Below, in pieces: positions 23,394 through 34,559 of a DNA stretch of 64,000 nucleotides. The position numbers and the translations under genes were made by a program. The stretch covers positions 51,886,270-51,950,269 of the forward strand of contig CM048846.1 of assembly GCA_026545225.1 (NCBI GenBank), read 5' to 3'. This DNA comes from Cornus controversa (taxonomy: Eukaryota; Streptophyta; Magnoliopsida; Cornales; Cornaceae). The notes beneath the pieces are model-generated. The model worked only from the letters and a program-made list of their open reading frames with translations, was not told the DNA's origin and did not search any database. How positions within the stretch are numbered: position 1 is the stretch's first letter; each line of letters starts with the position of its first letter.

Positions 23394-25210
23394 AAAAGCA
23401 ATTCTTCGTGAAGAAACTCTCTTGATTTTTTGGACACAAGTCCGGATCCTTTGGTAAATGATGTCTCTGCTGTAGCCGTGTTGGAATTTTTTTACACGTT
23501 AAATATATTTCTTTAAAAACATTTATAAATGTTTTTAACACATTTGTTCTGTTTTTTGCACACATTAAATCAGAGATTCAACACATTAAATTTGGCCGAA
23601 ATATGCCTTGTGGTATCTTTTCTCTTGGTGCATAGAAATGTAATAGTTACGCGTCTTAAAATTGCAATCTGCATTTGATTTTGATAGAAAATGGTCAAAG
23701 TCTTTGCAAGTAGTTAGGACTTGACGATACACTTGCTACAGTAGTGTGAGAATGAAAAAATCATCATTAACAGTAGATTACTAAGAAGTAGATTACAGTG
23801 TTGTTTGCATTATTGGATTAGAGAAGGGGGTGAAACTTGAAAGGTACAAGTCTTAGAAGTCATGGGACACTTTTGGAGTCCTCTTGTATTGTCTATTCGA
23901 TGTGAAAATGTAGTTCTCTGCTAGTGACTTCTGTGATAACTTCTAATGACTCTTCGTGTATTGTACTCCTGGACTAATTTTCTCTAGTACATGTTTGGGT
24001 TCAGTGTAATTCAATCGAAAATGCAAAATTACGTGTCAATATTAAATTAAGAGCTCAACACCATTAAATCTAGCATTTTTGATTTATTCGTGTTATAATG
24101 TTATAATGCTGCATTAGTGTTTACATTTTTATTACATACGTGTTGCGTTCCCAACGTAGTGCTTGATTTAAATTTGTATGTATAATTGCATGAGAGAATT
24201 CTAATTATTATACTTCTGGTGCGTAAATATGTAATGGTCAAATGTCTAAAATGTGTAATATTTATTTTATTTTGATGGAAGGTGGTCAAGGTCTTTGCAA
24301 GTAGTATTGACTAGCAATTCAAGGTGTATGAGACAAATGGAAAAACGGATGATAAATCACGGCCTAATGAATGAGATCAAATTCACAAGCAGGTAAGGCA
24401 ATTTTAGTTTAAATGTAGAATAATTGTGATTGGTAAGAATCGTCCCTTCAAGTTAACTTATCTTTTATTACTTCACCAATATTTTACTCTGCAGTAAAAT
24501 GGTAGATTACCAAAGAAGTTTATGTCTATGTCTAGCCCATTTTGTTTGCATTATTGTAGTAGTATTAGACAATGAGCAAAAGGTACAAATCTAAGTCACG
24601 AGACAATATATGTTGGATCCTTGTATTGTCTATTTAAAGTGGTAAAAGCATTCCTATGTGACTAAATTCTCTTGACTTTTATAAATAATAAACTTTTAAT
24701 AACTCCACAAGTATTGTACCACTTTTGTAACATTTAAAGTAATTTTCATACACAAGGTGAAAGTCTTTGCAAGAAATGGTGAAAATCTTTCCAAGTAGTG
24801 AGAGATAGAGACTACTGTAACAGTATAGACTAGCAATGTAACAGTAGTGTTAGAATGATAAAAATCATCATAAAAAGGTAGATTACTAACAAGTCAAGCA
24901 CGCGTTGCTTGCAATATTGTCTTGTATTAGAGAAGTCGTGGAACACCTGTGGGGCACGTCCTCTTCTATTGTCTTTTCGATTTGGAAAAAGCACTTTTCT
25001 CCTATTGAATTATATAGACTTCTGTCACAACTTTTTTAAAGACTCCACATATATTCTACTCCTCGACCAATTTTCTCTTGTACGCGCTTGGGTTCAGTAC
25101 CTATCAACATTAAATTGAGGGCTCAACACCTACATTATTTGTCTATATAATATTAAACCACGTTTACAAGAATCAGAACTAAAAAACTTGGCTCATAGAA
25201 AATATTGTAT
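23394..25210 (+). promoter_or_regulatory. Repeated upstream modules of the RLP gene
   Basis: At least three diverged copies of one upstream module are strung together (about 23690-24000, 24235-24760, 24760-25200). Shared blocks are GGTCAAAGTCTTTGCAAG-like (23693-23710, 24284-24301, weaker at 24756-24773), AGTAGATTACTAA(G/C)AAGT, TTTGCATTATTG..TTAGA, GGTACAAGTC, a (A/G)GACTTCTGT..AACTT block and TTTTCTCT(A/T)GTAC with GGGTTCAGT. GGTCAA is the reverse of the W-box core TTGACC bound by WRKY factors in plants, so defence-type regulation is plausible but unproven. A TATATAAT at 25144-25151 is a fair TATA box for the gene starting at 25211. Confidence 0.5.
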
Positions 25211-28200
25211 ATGGAGATGGATCTTTGGTGGTGGTGCATTGGGTTAATTTGGTTTACGCTTCACATCCATGTTAATGGATGCTTGGAGGCAGAGAGAATT
25301 GCCCTCTTGCAAATTAAAGCTTCCATCAACTATCCAAATGGAACTTCTATGCCATATTGGGACGATTCACACGATAAAGGGAGCAATTGTTGTGATTGGA
25401 AAGAGGTTCAGTGCAAGAACGGAAAAGTAATCCAACTTCTACTCAATAACACAAGAAATTATGAGTTAGAATATTGGTATATGAATTCTTCACTGTTTCT
25501 TTCCTTTAGAGAGCTCAGATATCTAGACTTGAGTTATTTGGGACTAGCCGGATGGATAGACCATGAAGAAGGTTAACTAAGTTTACAAGTTATCAAGTTG
25601 TCCCTTTTTTTTTTTTTACCCATTTTTTTAAATTATTTTTGGAATTTCTCTAGTTGTGAACATGATGACTTTGAAATATCAATATAATTTCCAGGTTTTG
25701 AAAGATTATCCAAGTCAGGAAAGATAGAGGTGCTTATATTGGATGGAAATGCATTCAATAATAGCATCCTACCATCTCTTGGTGCACTTTCGTCACTCAA
25801 GACTCTATCTCTATTCGGCAACCACTTGAACGGATCAATTGATACCCAAGGTAATTAATTCAAGAATGAAATACCTTTACCAGGTTGACAAAAGAAGCAT
25901 ATATATGTTGTTGACGTCTCAACATGCCTAACTTAATACTATATATCATTCTTCATACATACTTTATAAATTTAGAGGAAAGCTATATGTTATTTAACTG
26001 CAATTTTATTTCAGCAAAAAAATACAAATATATTAGTCCCGAGCTTCCTATTATAGGATATAGACTAGACTTTTGTGTAAGAAAAAAAAATGCAAAAATT
26101 GCCTCTAAATTACTATGAATAGTTTGAAGTGCATCTTGCATATTGATACAACCAGATAGTTTGTCTTTTTAAGTTTGTTCTTGTTTGTACGATGATAATT
26201 GGTGGAATTCCAATTCCATGCAACCGGAACATAACATAACATGAACATTTTGAAGTATAACAAGAATATTAATGTAAAAAGAGAGTCCACTCTTTAATTT
26301 TCCAGTCCAGTAGATTTCAGAAGCTAGCTAGTATAAGTACGGGATATATCATATATATTAATTCTCCTTTTTTTTATTGTAGCGTTTCTTAACATGAGCA
26401 AATTGGAGGAGCTGGACTTGAGTAGAAACCAGATAAATAGTTTCACGGGAAATGAAGGTACAAAATGGCACAAATGCATTTTTGGTTGATCTCATTTTTA
26501 GAGACCATGCATTCATCGTACTCATTTGCAAAGTTGACTTGAGATGAAATTATCAACCCGATGTTAAACATTAATAATTACTCCTACAATGTTTTCATAT
26601 TGGATTCATCAGGCTTGAAGAGCTTAAGCAAGCTGAAAATACTACGCTTGCAAGAAAACAGTTTTAAATATGGCAGCATTCTACAATCATTGGGTGCTCT
26701 ATCCTCACTAAAAGAGTTGGATCTCCGGTACAATGAATTGCAAGGATTGGTTACAGAAGAAGGTACGTAAGATATAATGCAGATGCCCCAAGATGCCTCT
26801 GAACTCGATTTGAATTGGTATTTATTTACTTATTAGTTATTTATATTATTTATCCTTTTACTAAAATGAGCAAAAATTGTTTTGATCACACCAGAGTCCA
26901 GTATTTTAATTTATTGAGTTAGTTCGTGGAGCTCTGCTCCTTGTTTAATTATTCAATTTCTTACTCTTCTTACCAAAAGAAAAAACATACTAAAGATATA
27001 TCTGGGCCTACTGGAATTTTTTTTTTGTCTTAATCTTTGCAGTTAATTGTTATGTAATTGTTAGAAATATAAGAAAATTCTATATTGTATTGATTATATT
27101 AATGAACAATACATAAAAAGCCTATTTATAGGTTCATAATTTTGGAGGCTAAGTAAACTTGGGACACAAATCCTAATCGTAAATGGTTTAAGAAAGGGTA
27201 TAATAAATCCTAGGTGGTTTAGTAAGTAAAGAATATAATATTAAATATATTGTTTAATATCCCCTCAAACTTAAGGTGGGTTATATGAAATCAACTTGAG
27301 TTTGCATAGATGATCGTGAAAGTGATGGCGGAACTGTGAAGATCCGACATGTTGAGGCGCATGGAAGCACAGTATGACTACTACTGGAGGTGAATGGAAG
27401 CACGTGATGACTTCTAAAGGTGCATAGTGGCACACGGAAGCACGGAGGCTAATCAAATTCTGAAGGCACGTAGAAGCGGATTAGTGGCCAATTAATGAGG
27501 CTTGTGATTACCACCAGTAGGCGCACAGAAACGCCATGGTCAATCAAGGACGCGTGTGATTACCACCTGAGGCATATGCAAATGTTGTGGTCAATCACAT
27601 ATACATGTGATTACCACAGGAGGTGTATGCAAGTGTTGTGGTCAATCACGGTGGCATGCGATTATCACATGAGGCAGATGCAAGTGTTGTGATCAATCAT
27701 GGATACGTGTGATTACCACAAGAGGTACATGTAAGTGTTGTGGTTAATCACGGAGGAGACGTGGGATGACATATGCGGTGTTGGAGATGTCACGTGAAAC
27801 TAGCTGGAGAACATACACTGAAGTACTGTGTTGGAGACATTGCATGAAACTAGCTGGAGAACATACACTGAAGTCGGAGAAGATGCATGACAATGAAGAC
27901 GGTGATGAGTTTATTGGTGACACTTGCTTGACGGAGTTTGGATTTTCTGATAGTGGGTTTTTGGTTTTGGACCTTGTGCATAAGCAACTAGCAGAATGGA
28001 GAGCTCCGGGGAGACCTAGATGATGGTTTCCAGCAGCTTTGGATAGTGTATCTACTGTTTTTTAGGAAGAAGAATTTGAATCTCTTTGTGAATCCAAGTC
28101 AAAAAAGATGAATTCCTACATAGAATTTGCAGTTAGGATAGTATATTTAAATATAGATTTTACCATCTTATTTTACTTGGAATATAGAAAAATAATACAT

Positions 28201-31200
28201 CAAATCGAAGCTCTTTGAATTTCATATTTTCTGGAATTCGTCTCAGGTCGTTTCGATCAGTATCAAAGAAGTTATGACCAAAACAGTTTTACTGTGCAGA
28301 GAAGTACGAACCAGATTTTTCAATCTTTGCGAACACGATTCGATCACTGCAAATCTAATTTTCTCGGCTTCCAAACTATCCCAAACCTTCAATCTTATGT
28401 CCTGTATTGAATCCACAAGCAAAAGAAGAGTGGGTTTCAATTCACCTTTGAATTATAGTAAATGTGAGAAAGAATTATTTGACAATTCTCTGAGTTGTGC
28501 GATGCGGAAGCGGCTTCGAAAGTTAGATTTAAAACCTAAAGGGAGTGATTAGGTTTACTTGTTTTTTGCTTATTTTTTCATATTATTCAATTTTAAGTCC
28601 AATTATAAATTAAAGCATTCTTATAAAGCAAGTAAATAAATAAAGTGCAATAAAGTAAAAAATGCACCAGATATACGTGGAAAACCAAGATCGGGAAAAA
28701 ACTACGGGTAAGGCTTTGTAGCCTTGGAGAACCAAATCCACTATCGTCGAATCAAAGTACAGTATACTATGTCTTAGACTCACACCCACTCCACTCTGAC
28801 AAGAACTTGATGCGAAACTCCTCAAACTTACTTTTGCGACTCCCTTGTCCAATTGCTACAGACTTCCGGCTAACGTTACAACCTTTGCAGAAAGGTAACT
28901 GGAAAAACACGAACACTTAGCAAATATTCTGTCCCTTTCGTAGTGGGATCTTCTTTTCTTTCTTGACCAACGAACAAATGTAGAAGAAATCAATCCAGTA
29001 ACTTGATTAATAAGAAACTTTTGAAGCAATCTTCGAATGATTGATTAAGCAAAGAGAGTCATCTTAAATCACTTAGTGAATATGTGTGTGCTATCAAAAA
29101 TATAAACAGAAAAACAAAGTTCTCTGTTGGAAACAATATCTCAATACTTTCTCTCTCTAAAAATATCATTTTGATGCCTATTGAAAGCTTCGTGAAAGCA
29201 CACACAGAGAGAAATCATATGAGGTTTCTATAGATGTTAAAAACCCTCATTGTTCTTTAAAAACAAATTAAAAATCAATATGAAACAAGGTCCAAAGTTT
29301 AAGAAAATTTCAGAGTTAAATCCGGGTTGAAACAAGACACTAGAAGGCAAAAAGGTCAGACAGAAAGCTTAGACAGGTCCAGCCTTGTAGAGGTCTTGGT
29401 TTGAGATATTGGGGACCAGTCCAGCTAAACCTTGGATCAGTTCAACCTTGTATTTTTTTAAAAACAGCTCAAAACCCCTATTTTGCAATGTCGGAACCAC
29501 CTGATTTGAAATATATGTCTGCTCACCACTTTACTTGGAATACATGACTCTCATACTTGATCAACGATGTCCTCATGTAATCGAAACCATCCGAAAACTT
29601 CAATCGATCAAAACCTTGTTTAGATTATTGATGCCTACTTCCGAAGATACAAGCTTCATACATTTGAAGAACATTTGCATAATTAGTATAGAAATTCATG
29701 CTCACTCTGAGACTTCAATTACATACTCAATTACAAGAATATAAATAAAAGATTACAACTCAATCATGTCTAGTTTTGACACCAAAGATTACCAATTACA
29801 AAAATATACATCACAAACTATTACGCCAATTGTGTAATGGTGTTGGTTAGATGTTGATTTGGAGGAAATTATTTTCTACAATTGACCGTTGGGGATGAAG
29901 TTGATGGTGTCATCGACGACAGTGAAGGCGATGGACAATAAAGACTACCAGAAATTGGTAGGCTCTAATACTATGTTAGAAATATAGGAAGATTGTACAC
30001 TGTATTGATTATATTAATGAACAATACATAAATGTCTATTTATAGGCACATAATCTTGGAGGCTAAGTAAACTTAGGAGACAATAAATCTTAATCCTAGA
30101 TAGTTTAGAAAATGGTATAAGAAATGCTAGGTGGTTTAGGACAATACCAAAATCGTAAGTAAGAAATATAATATTAAATATATTATCTAACAATAATGAA
30201 CTCTAGTTTTTTTTTTTTTGTTCTTATATATATTAACGTATTGTTCGTGCCTATGACACCATAAAAAAAATTATTGGATTCAATCATTTTAGGGGTGTGA
30301 GGGTAAGTGGATGTGTATGTGAATTTAGGTGTGAATGTAGTAGGTAAATTGTGGCCGTTAGATCGACGATAGAAAGAGTTATTTTAAACCATAGATATTT
30401 GAACCGTAAGATTGATTTTTTAAACATTTTTGACTATTAGATTTTGATTTTTTTTGGGGGGGAAAAAGGTGCAAAACCCCCCTATGATTTTAAAAAGGTG
30501 CAAGAAACCCCCTCCCCCCCCCCCCCCCCCCCATGTTATATTTTGGACCATATCATACTCTCACATTTGCAAAAGTGAGCAAAATACCCCTCTTTTACAT
30601 ATTATTTTTCTCTATGACCATTTTACCCTTTCTATTATTATAAAAAATAAAGAACAATAAAGAGAAGAGAGATTTTTTTATATTAAGTTTATATCAATTC
30701 CCAGAAAAAAAATGCACAATTACATAATAAAAAATTTCGGATTTTTTTTGTTTTCCAAAAATTGTTTCCGAAAATTTTTCCATTAGAAAGAGAGGGTTTT
30801 TTTTATATTAAGTTTTTCTTTACCGTAATAAAAAAAAAAAGAGGATTTTTTTTCCGGAAAAAAATTTCAAAAATTGTTTTAGGGAAAAAAAAACTAAATA
30901 TGCACAATAATAATAAATTCCCGATTTTTTTTTTCAAAAATTGTTTTATTTTCATAAATTCACTGTCTTTCTAACGGAAAAAGTTCCAGAAACAATTTAC
31001 GGGAAAAAAAAATGAAAATTTTTTATTAAGTAATTGTGCATATTTAGTTTTTTTTTCTCCAAAATTTTTTTCCCTGAAAAAAACACCTTTTTTTTATTGA
31101 AGTAAAAAAAAACTTGATATAAAAAAATTTCTCTTTCTAATAGAAAATTTTTTGGAAAACAAAATTTTTTTTTATTATGTAATGGTGCATTTTCAGTTTT

Positions 31201-34200
31201 TTTTTTCCGAAAAAAAAATCCTGCTTTTTTTTTTTTTGTTAAGGTAAAAAAAACTTAATATAAAAAAACCCCTCTTTCCTCTATTATTTTTATTTTTTAT
31301 AATAATGAAAAGGGTAAAATGATTATAGAGAAGGAGAATATGTGCAAAAGGAGGTAATTTGTTCACTTTTGCAATTGTGAGAATGTAATTTGGTCCAAAA
31401 TATAGAATAGGAGGGTTTCTTACTCCTTGTTAAAATCACATGAGTGGTTGGGCTCTTTTGCTTTTTTTTTTTTTTTTTTTAAAGAGATAGATTGAAACAC
31501 AATGCTTGAACGTAATATAGATATATATTAATCTTTAGTTATTTATTTGCTGGGTACTCTTAACAGAGTTGGACAGGTTGAGCAATTTAAAGATGCCTCA
31601 AATTTAGTTTGAATTGACATTACTTCATTTAAGTGTCCAAAATATATTTAATCATATATTATATATCCTTTTGCTAAAATGGGCTTAAAATGTTTCCAAC
31701 ACAAAAGATTGAGCCCTGCTGTGAAGCGTGTTCCATAACAACAATTAACAACGGGATAACTCTTGTTAGATTAGTTTCAAGGACTAAAATGTCATTTGTT
31801 TTATGTTTTATACCATTTGCAAAAGCAAAATTGTGAAAAAATAAAATTCAACAAAAAAACCGATTTCCCACAGTGAAGCGATCTTCATCATAAGCTGATT
31901 TGCAATTGTCATTCTCAAATTTTATTGTCAAAATCTTAACATATTTGTAGATAATAATTTTCTTTTCAATTGATTTTAGGTTTGGACGGGTTGAGCAACT
32001 TGGAGGAATTGTATTTGGATTGGTCATCAATTGATGTGAGCTTTTTTCATAATGCTGGAGTGATAACTTCTCTTAAAGTGTTGTCATTGCGAGGCATTGT
32101 ATTCCACGGCAGACTACCAAACCAAGGTTTAATTATATGCTTTATACCATATTTGATTTTTTGGATTAAGCTTTTTAATTAATCGTGATATATACATCAA
32201 TTTCATAGTATTGTTTGGTTAATTGATTTGAATGTAAAAAAAAAAAATTCAAGTTAACATGGATGACTTGATTGATTTTTCAGGTTGGTGTGAACTTTTT
32301 AATCTTGAAGAGTTGGATCTGAGTAGGAATGGATTAAGTGGGACACTTCCTTGGTGTATGAGGAACTTGACATCACTCCGCTTTTTGGACCTCTCATTCA
32401 ATAATTTCAGTGAAAGTATTGCCTCCTCTCCACTTACCAGTCTCACATCACTCCAATATCTTTTAGTTTCACATAATCATTTTGTGATCCCAATCTCGTT
32501 TGCCTCATTTTTTAACCATTCAAAGCTTCAGGTCATTTCAGCTACTAAAAACCAAATTGTGTTGGACTCATCGACTTCTCCTCCTCCGAGGTTCCAACTG
32601 AAGGTTCTCATTTTGTCAAGCTGCGAAATAAACAATTGGAATTTCCGTTTTCTCTATCACCAGCATGACCTAAGAGTGGAACATTATTTTTTTCTTGGTT
32701 GTTAGGGAACAATACACAATTCCCGTTACCTTATCATCATCATCATCATCATCCTTATAGTATTACAACCTCAATTGATATCTCTAACAATCGTATTCAT
32801 GGTGAGCTACCAAAAAATATAGGTTCCATCTTTCCGAGTTTAATGTATTTAAACATGTCTGGAAATGAATTGGAAGGTAGCATTCCAACTTCATTAGGTG
32901 ATCTGCACTCTTTATGGAATTTAGACTTGTCTAACAATAATTTGTCAGGACAAATTCCTCAACATTTGGCAATAGGTTGCTACTCTTTAGGATTGTTAAA
33001 ACTATCAAATAATGATTTGGATGGTCGGATACCCCCCCAAGTTGCGAACCTAACTAGGTTGATGGAATTATATTTGGACGATAACCGTTTTGAGGGAAAC
33101 ATTCCAGACAGCTTGTCTTCCATATCTTTGTCGGCATTAGATATTAGCAACAACAACATGTCAGGCAATCTTCCAAGATGGATTGGGAATATGAGTGATT
33201 TAATGGTACTTGTTATGTCCAAAAATCATTTCCAAGGTTCCATTCCAGTAGAGTTGTGCAAACTTGATTCGCTTTTATTTTTAGACCTTTCCAACAATAA
33301 TCTATCTGGATCTATACCATCTTGCTTCTTCAACTCATCAACAATAGAACATGTCCATTTGAGTCAGAACAGGCTAAGCGGCCCACTAACACATGCATTT
33401 TACAACAGTACTTCTTCTTCTTCTTCTTCTTTGGTAACATTAGACCTCAGAGAGAACAACCTAACGGGTAACATTCCAAGCTGGATTGGCAAACTTTACT
33501 CATTGAGCATTCTTCTCCTCAAATCTAATTACTTGGAGGGTCAAATTCCTATCCAATTGTGCCACTTGGAAGACTTAACTATACTGGATCTTTCTCGAAA
33601 CAATCTTTCTGGTTCCATACCTCCTTGCTTTACTGAAATACCTTTCAAGCCAATGGTTCAAAAATCCTATAAGTCGATAAGTTATTTTATAAGAACATCT
33701 TGGTGGTCTTACGTGGTGGGGACAAGGTTATTCGAGAACCATGATATTGAGTCTGAAAAAATCCCAACAGCGTTTGCGATACAAGTAGCGGAGTTCACCA
33801 CAAAGAAGATATCTTATGGCTACCAAGGCAAGATCCTTGACTACATGTCAGGAGTGGATCTCTCTTGCAACTTCCTAACAGGGGAAATTCCACCTGATAT
33901 GGGAAGGCTAAGTGAGATCCTTGCACTAAACCTGTCGCATAACAATCTCACTGGTTCAATCCCAACAACATTATCGGAGCTAAAGCGAATAGAGAGTTTG
34001 GATCTTTCCTACAATAACTTGAATGGAACAATTCCCTCTCAACTCATTCAGTTATACTCTTTGGAAGTCTTCAGTGTGTCACACAACAACTTATCAGGTA
34101 GGACTCCGGAACAGAAAGCTCAGTTTGCAACCTTTGAAGAAAGCAGTTATGAGGGAAATCCTCTTCTTTGTGGACCTCCATTACATAACGACAGTTGCAC

Positions 34201-34444
34201 TGGAACACCTAGATCACCATCAACATTACCAAATTCTTCAGATGAAGGTTTCATGGACATGGATGTTTTCAGTGTGACCTTCACAGTCTCCTTCCTAATT
34301 GCATTTTTAGGAGTTGTTGCAGTTCTCTACATAAATCCTTATTGGAGAAGAACATGGTTTCACACCATCGAAGTTTATGGGACCTCTTCCTATTATTTTG
34401 TTCTCGACTGCTTTCTCAACTTGTCCAACAAAAGAGGTGTGTAG
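25211..34444 (+). CDS. LRR receptor-like protein (RLP), six exons, frame broken
   Basis: Exons I infer from GT..AG sites, all in phase 1: 25211-25571, 25695-25850, 26383-26457, 26613-26762, 31980-32126, 32284-34444. The product starts MEMDLWWWCIGLIWFTL (signal peptide), then an LRRNT domain (AERIALLQIKAS, NCCDWKEVQC), about 25-30 extracellular LRRs of LxxLxLSxNxLxGxIP type, an island domain, more LRRs, an LRRCT, one membrane segment and a short tail without a kinase. This matches the RLP subfamily of Arabidopsis RLP1/RLP13-15 and Cuscuta receptor CuRe1, which has the same small N-terminal LRR exons. Such proteins sit in the plasma membrane, sense extracellular ligands and signal through partner kinases such as SOBIR1. 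I chose ATG 25211 because the signal peptide begins there. Near 32690 the frame shifts and about one repeat seems lost, so this copy is probably a pseudogene or a truncated allele. Confidence 0.85.
27490..27765. repeat. 51-bp tandem repeats with internal inverted repeat
   Basis: Five diverged units of 51 bp are built as TGGTCAATCA, then ..GTGTGATTACCAC, then GAGGC..ATGCAAGTGTTG. Each unit contains GTGGTCAATCAC and GTGATTACCAC, which can pair to a hairpin. The period is a multiple of three, so one frame stays open (27495-27692), but no known protein is encoded. A second duplication of about 60 bp (GAAACTAGCTGGAGAACATA twice) follows at 27776-27875. Confidence 0.8.
28489..29816 (-). mobile_element. 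Nested solo LTR, same family as 5378-6684
   Basis: On the minus strand it starts TGTGATG and runs about 1328 bp to a CAACTCA end, homologous throughout to the solo LTR at 5378-6684 in opposite orientation. It lies inside the internal region of the small LTR element of intron 4, so it inserted later than that element. I did not find a clear target duplication. Divergence from the other copy is substantial. Confidence 0.65.
30465..31475. mobile_element. Foldback element, about 1 kb, in RLP intron 4
   Basis: Two arms of about 180-200 bp are inverted copies. The left arm (30465-30665) reads GGTGCAA..ATGATTTTAA..TATATTTTGGACCA..CTCACATTTGCAAAAGTGA..ACCATTTTACCC..ATTATAAAAAATAA. The right arm (about 31285-31475) gives the same order on the minus strand. 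The middle is made of A- and T-runs that are again partly palindromic, with repeated TTTTTTATATTAAGTTT and its complement. A poly-C run interrupts the left arm near 30512-30532. There is no coding capacity. It is a non-autonomous DNA element or MITE derivative. Confidence 0.65.
32284..34444 (+). CDS. Last RLP exon: LRRs, island, TM, short tail
   Basis: The exon begins (G)WCELFNLEELDLSRNGLSG. The first open part ends at 32705; the second reading frame is open from about 32696 to 34444 and holds most LRRs. In the second part one sees WLLGNNTQFPLPY followed by six histidines (a CAT run), a long series of LRRs, a serine run (TCT repeat), the non-LRR island (AEFTTKKISYGYQGKILDYM), four LRRs, the LRRCT sequence YEGNPLLCGPPLHNDSC, an acidic spacer (SSDEGFMDMDVF), a membrane segment (VTFTVSFLIAFLGVVAVLYI) and the tail NPYWRRTWFHTIEVYG..YYFVLD typical of this RLP subfamily. 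Paralogs I know of read LRVVDLSxNxxxGxFPxWLLENNT where this copy reads LRVEHYFF and then WLLGNNT in another frame. That points to a small deletion with frameshift rather than an intron, since no donor leaves a plausible intron length. Confidence 0.85.
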
Positions 34445-34540
34445 ACCATGTATTATTTTTTTGTCTTCTTAGTTATATATGTAATGTGCCGTTAAGGATC
34501 CTCTTGCTTTGTATTCCAATATAGCTATTACTATTTCAGA

Positions 34541-34546
34541 AATAAA
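34541..34546 (+). terminator. Poly-A signal AATAAA after the RLP gene
   Basis: A canonical AATAAA lies about 97 bases after the RLP stop codon, at a normal 3' UTR distance. Plant poly-A signals are loose, so it is supportive only. Confidence 0.45.
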
Positions 34547-34559
34547 TGCACTGTTTTAA

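Larger units (their letters stand above)
27059..30192 (-). mobile_element. Non-autonomous copia-like LTR element in RLP intron 4
   Basis: On the minus strand the 5' LTR is 30192-29974 (219 bp) and the 3' LTR is 27259-27059 (201 bp). A TGGTATTAGAGCC-like primer-binding site (initiator Met type) lies next to the 5' LTR near 29958-29972, and a polypurine tract TTTGAGGGGA next to the 3' LTR (27260-27270). The flanks GTAAT and ATAAT look like a slightly diverged 5-bp target duplication. Internal DNA holds tandem repeats but no gag or pol that I recognise, which fits a TRIM/LARD-type passenger. A solo LTR of another family sits inside. It lies antisense in an intron. The LTRs differ at many sites, so it is fairly old. 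Confidence 0.75.

Noticed and set aside
31565-31615. An extra RLP exon (TTGGACAGGTTGAGCAATTT)
   Set aside because: It resembles the start of exon 5 but runs into stops and intron-like sequence at once. It looks like a partial duplicate of the exon/intron border.
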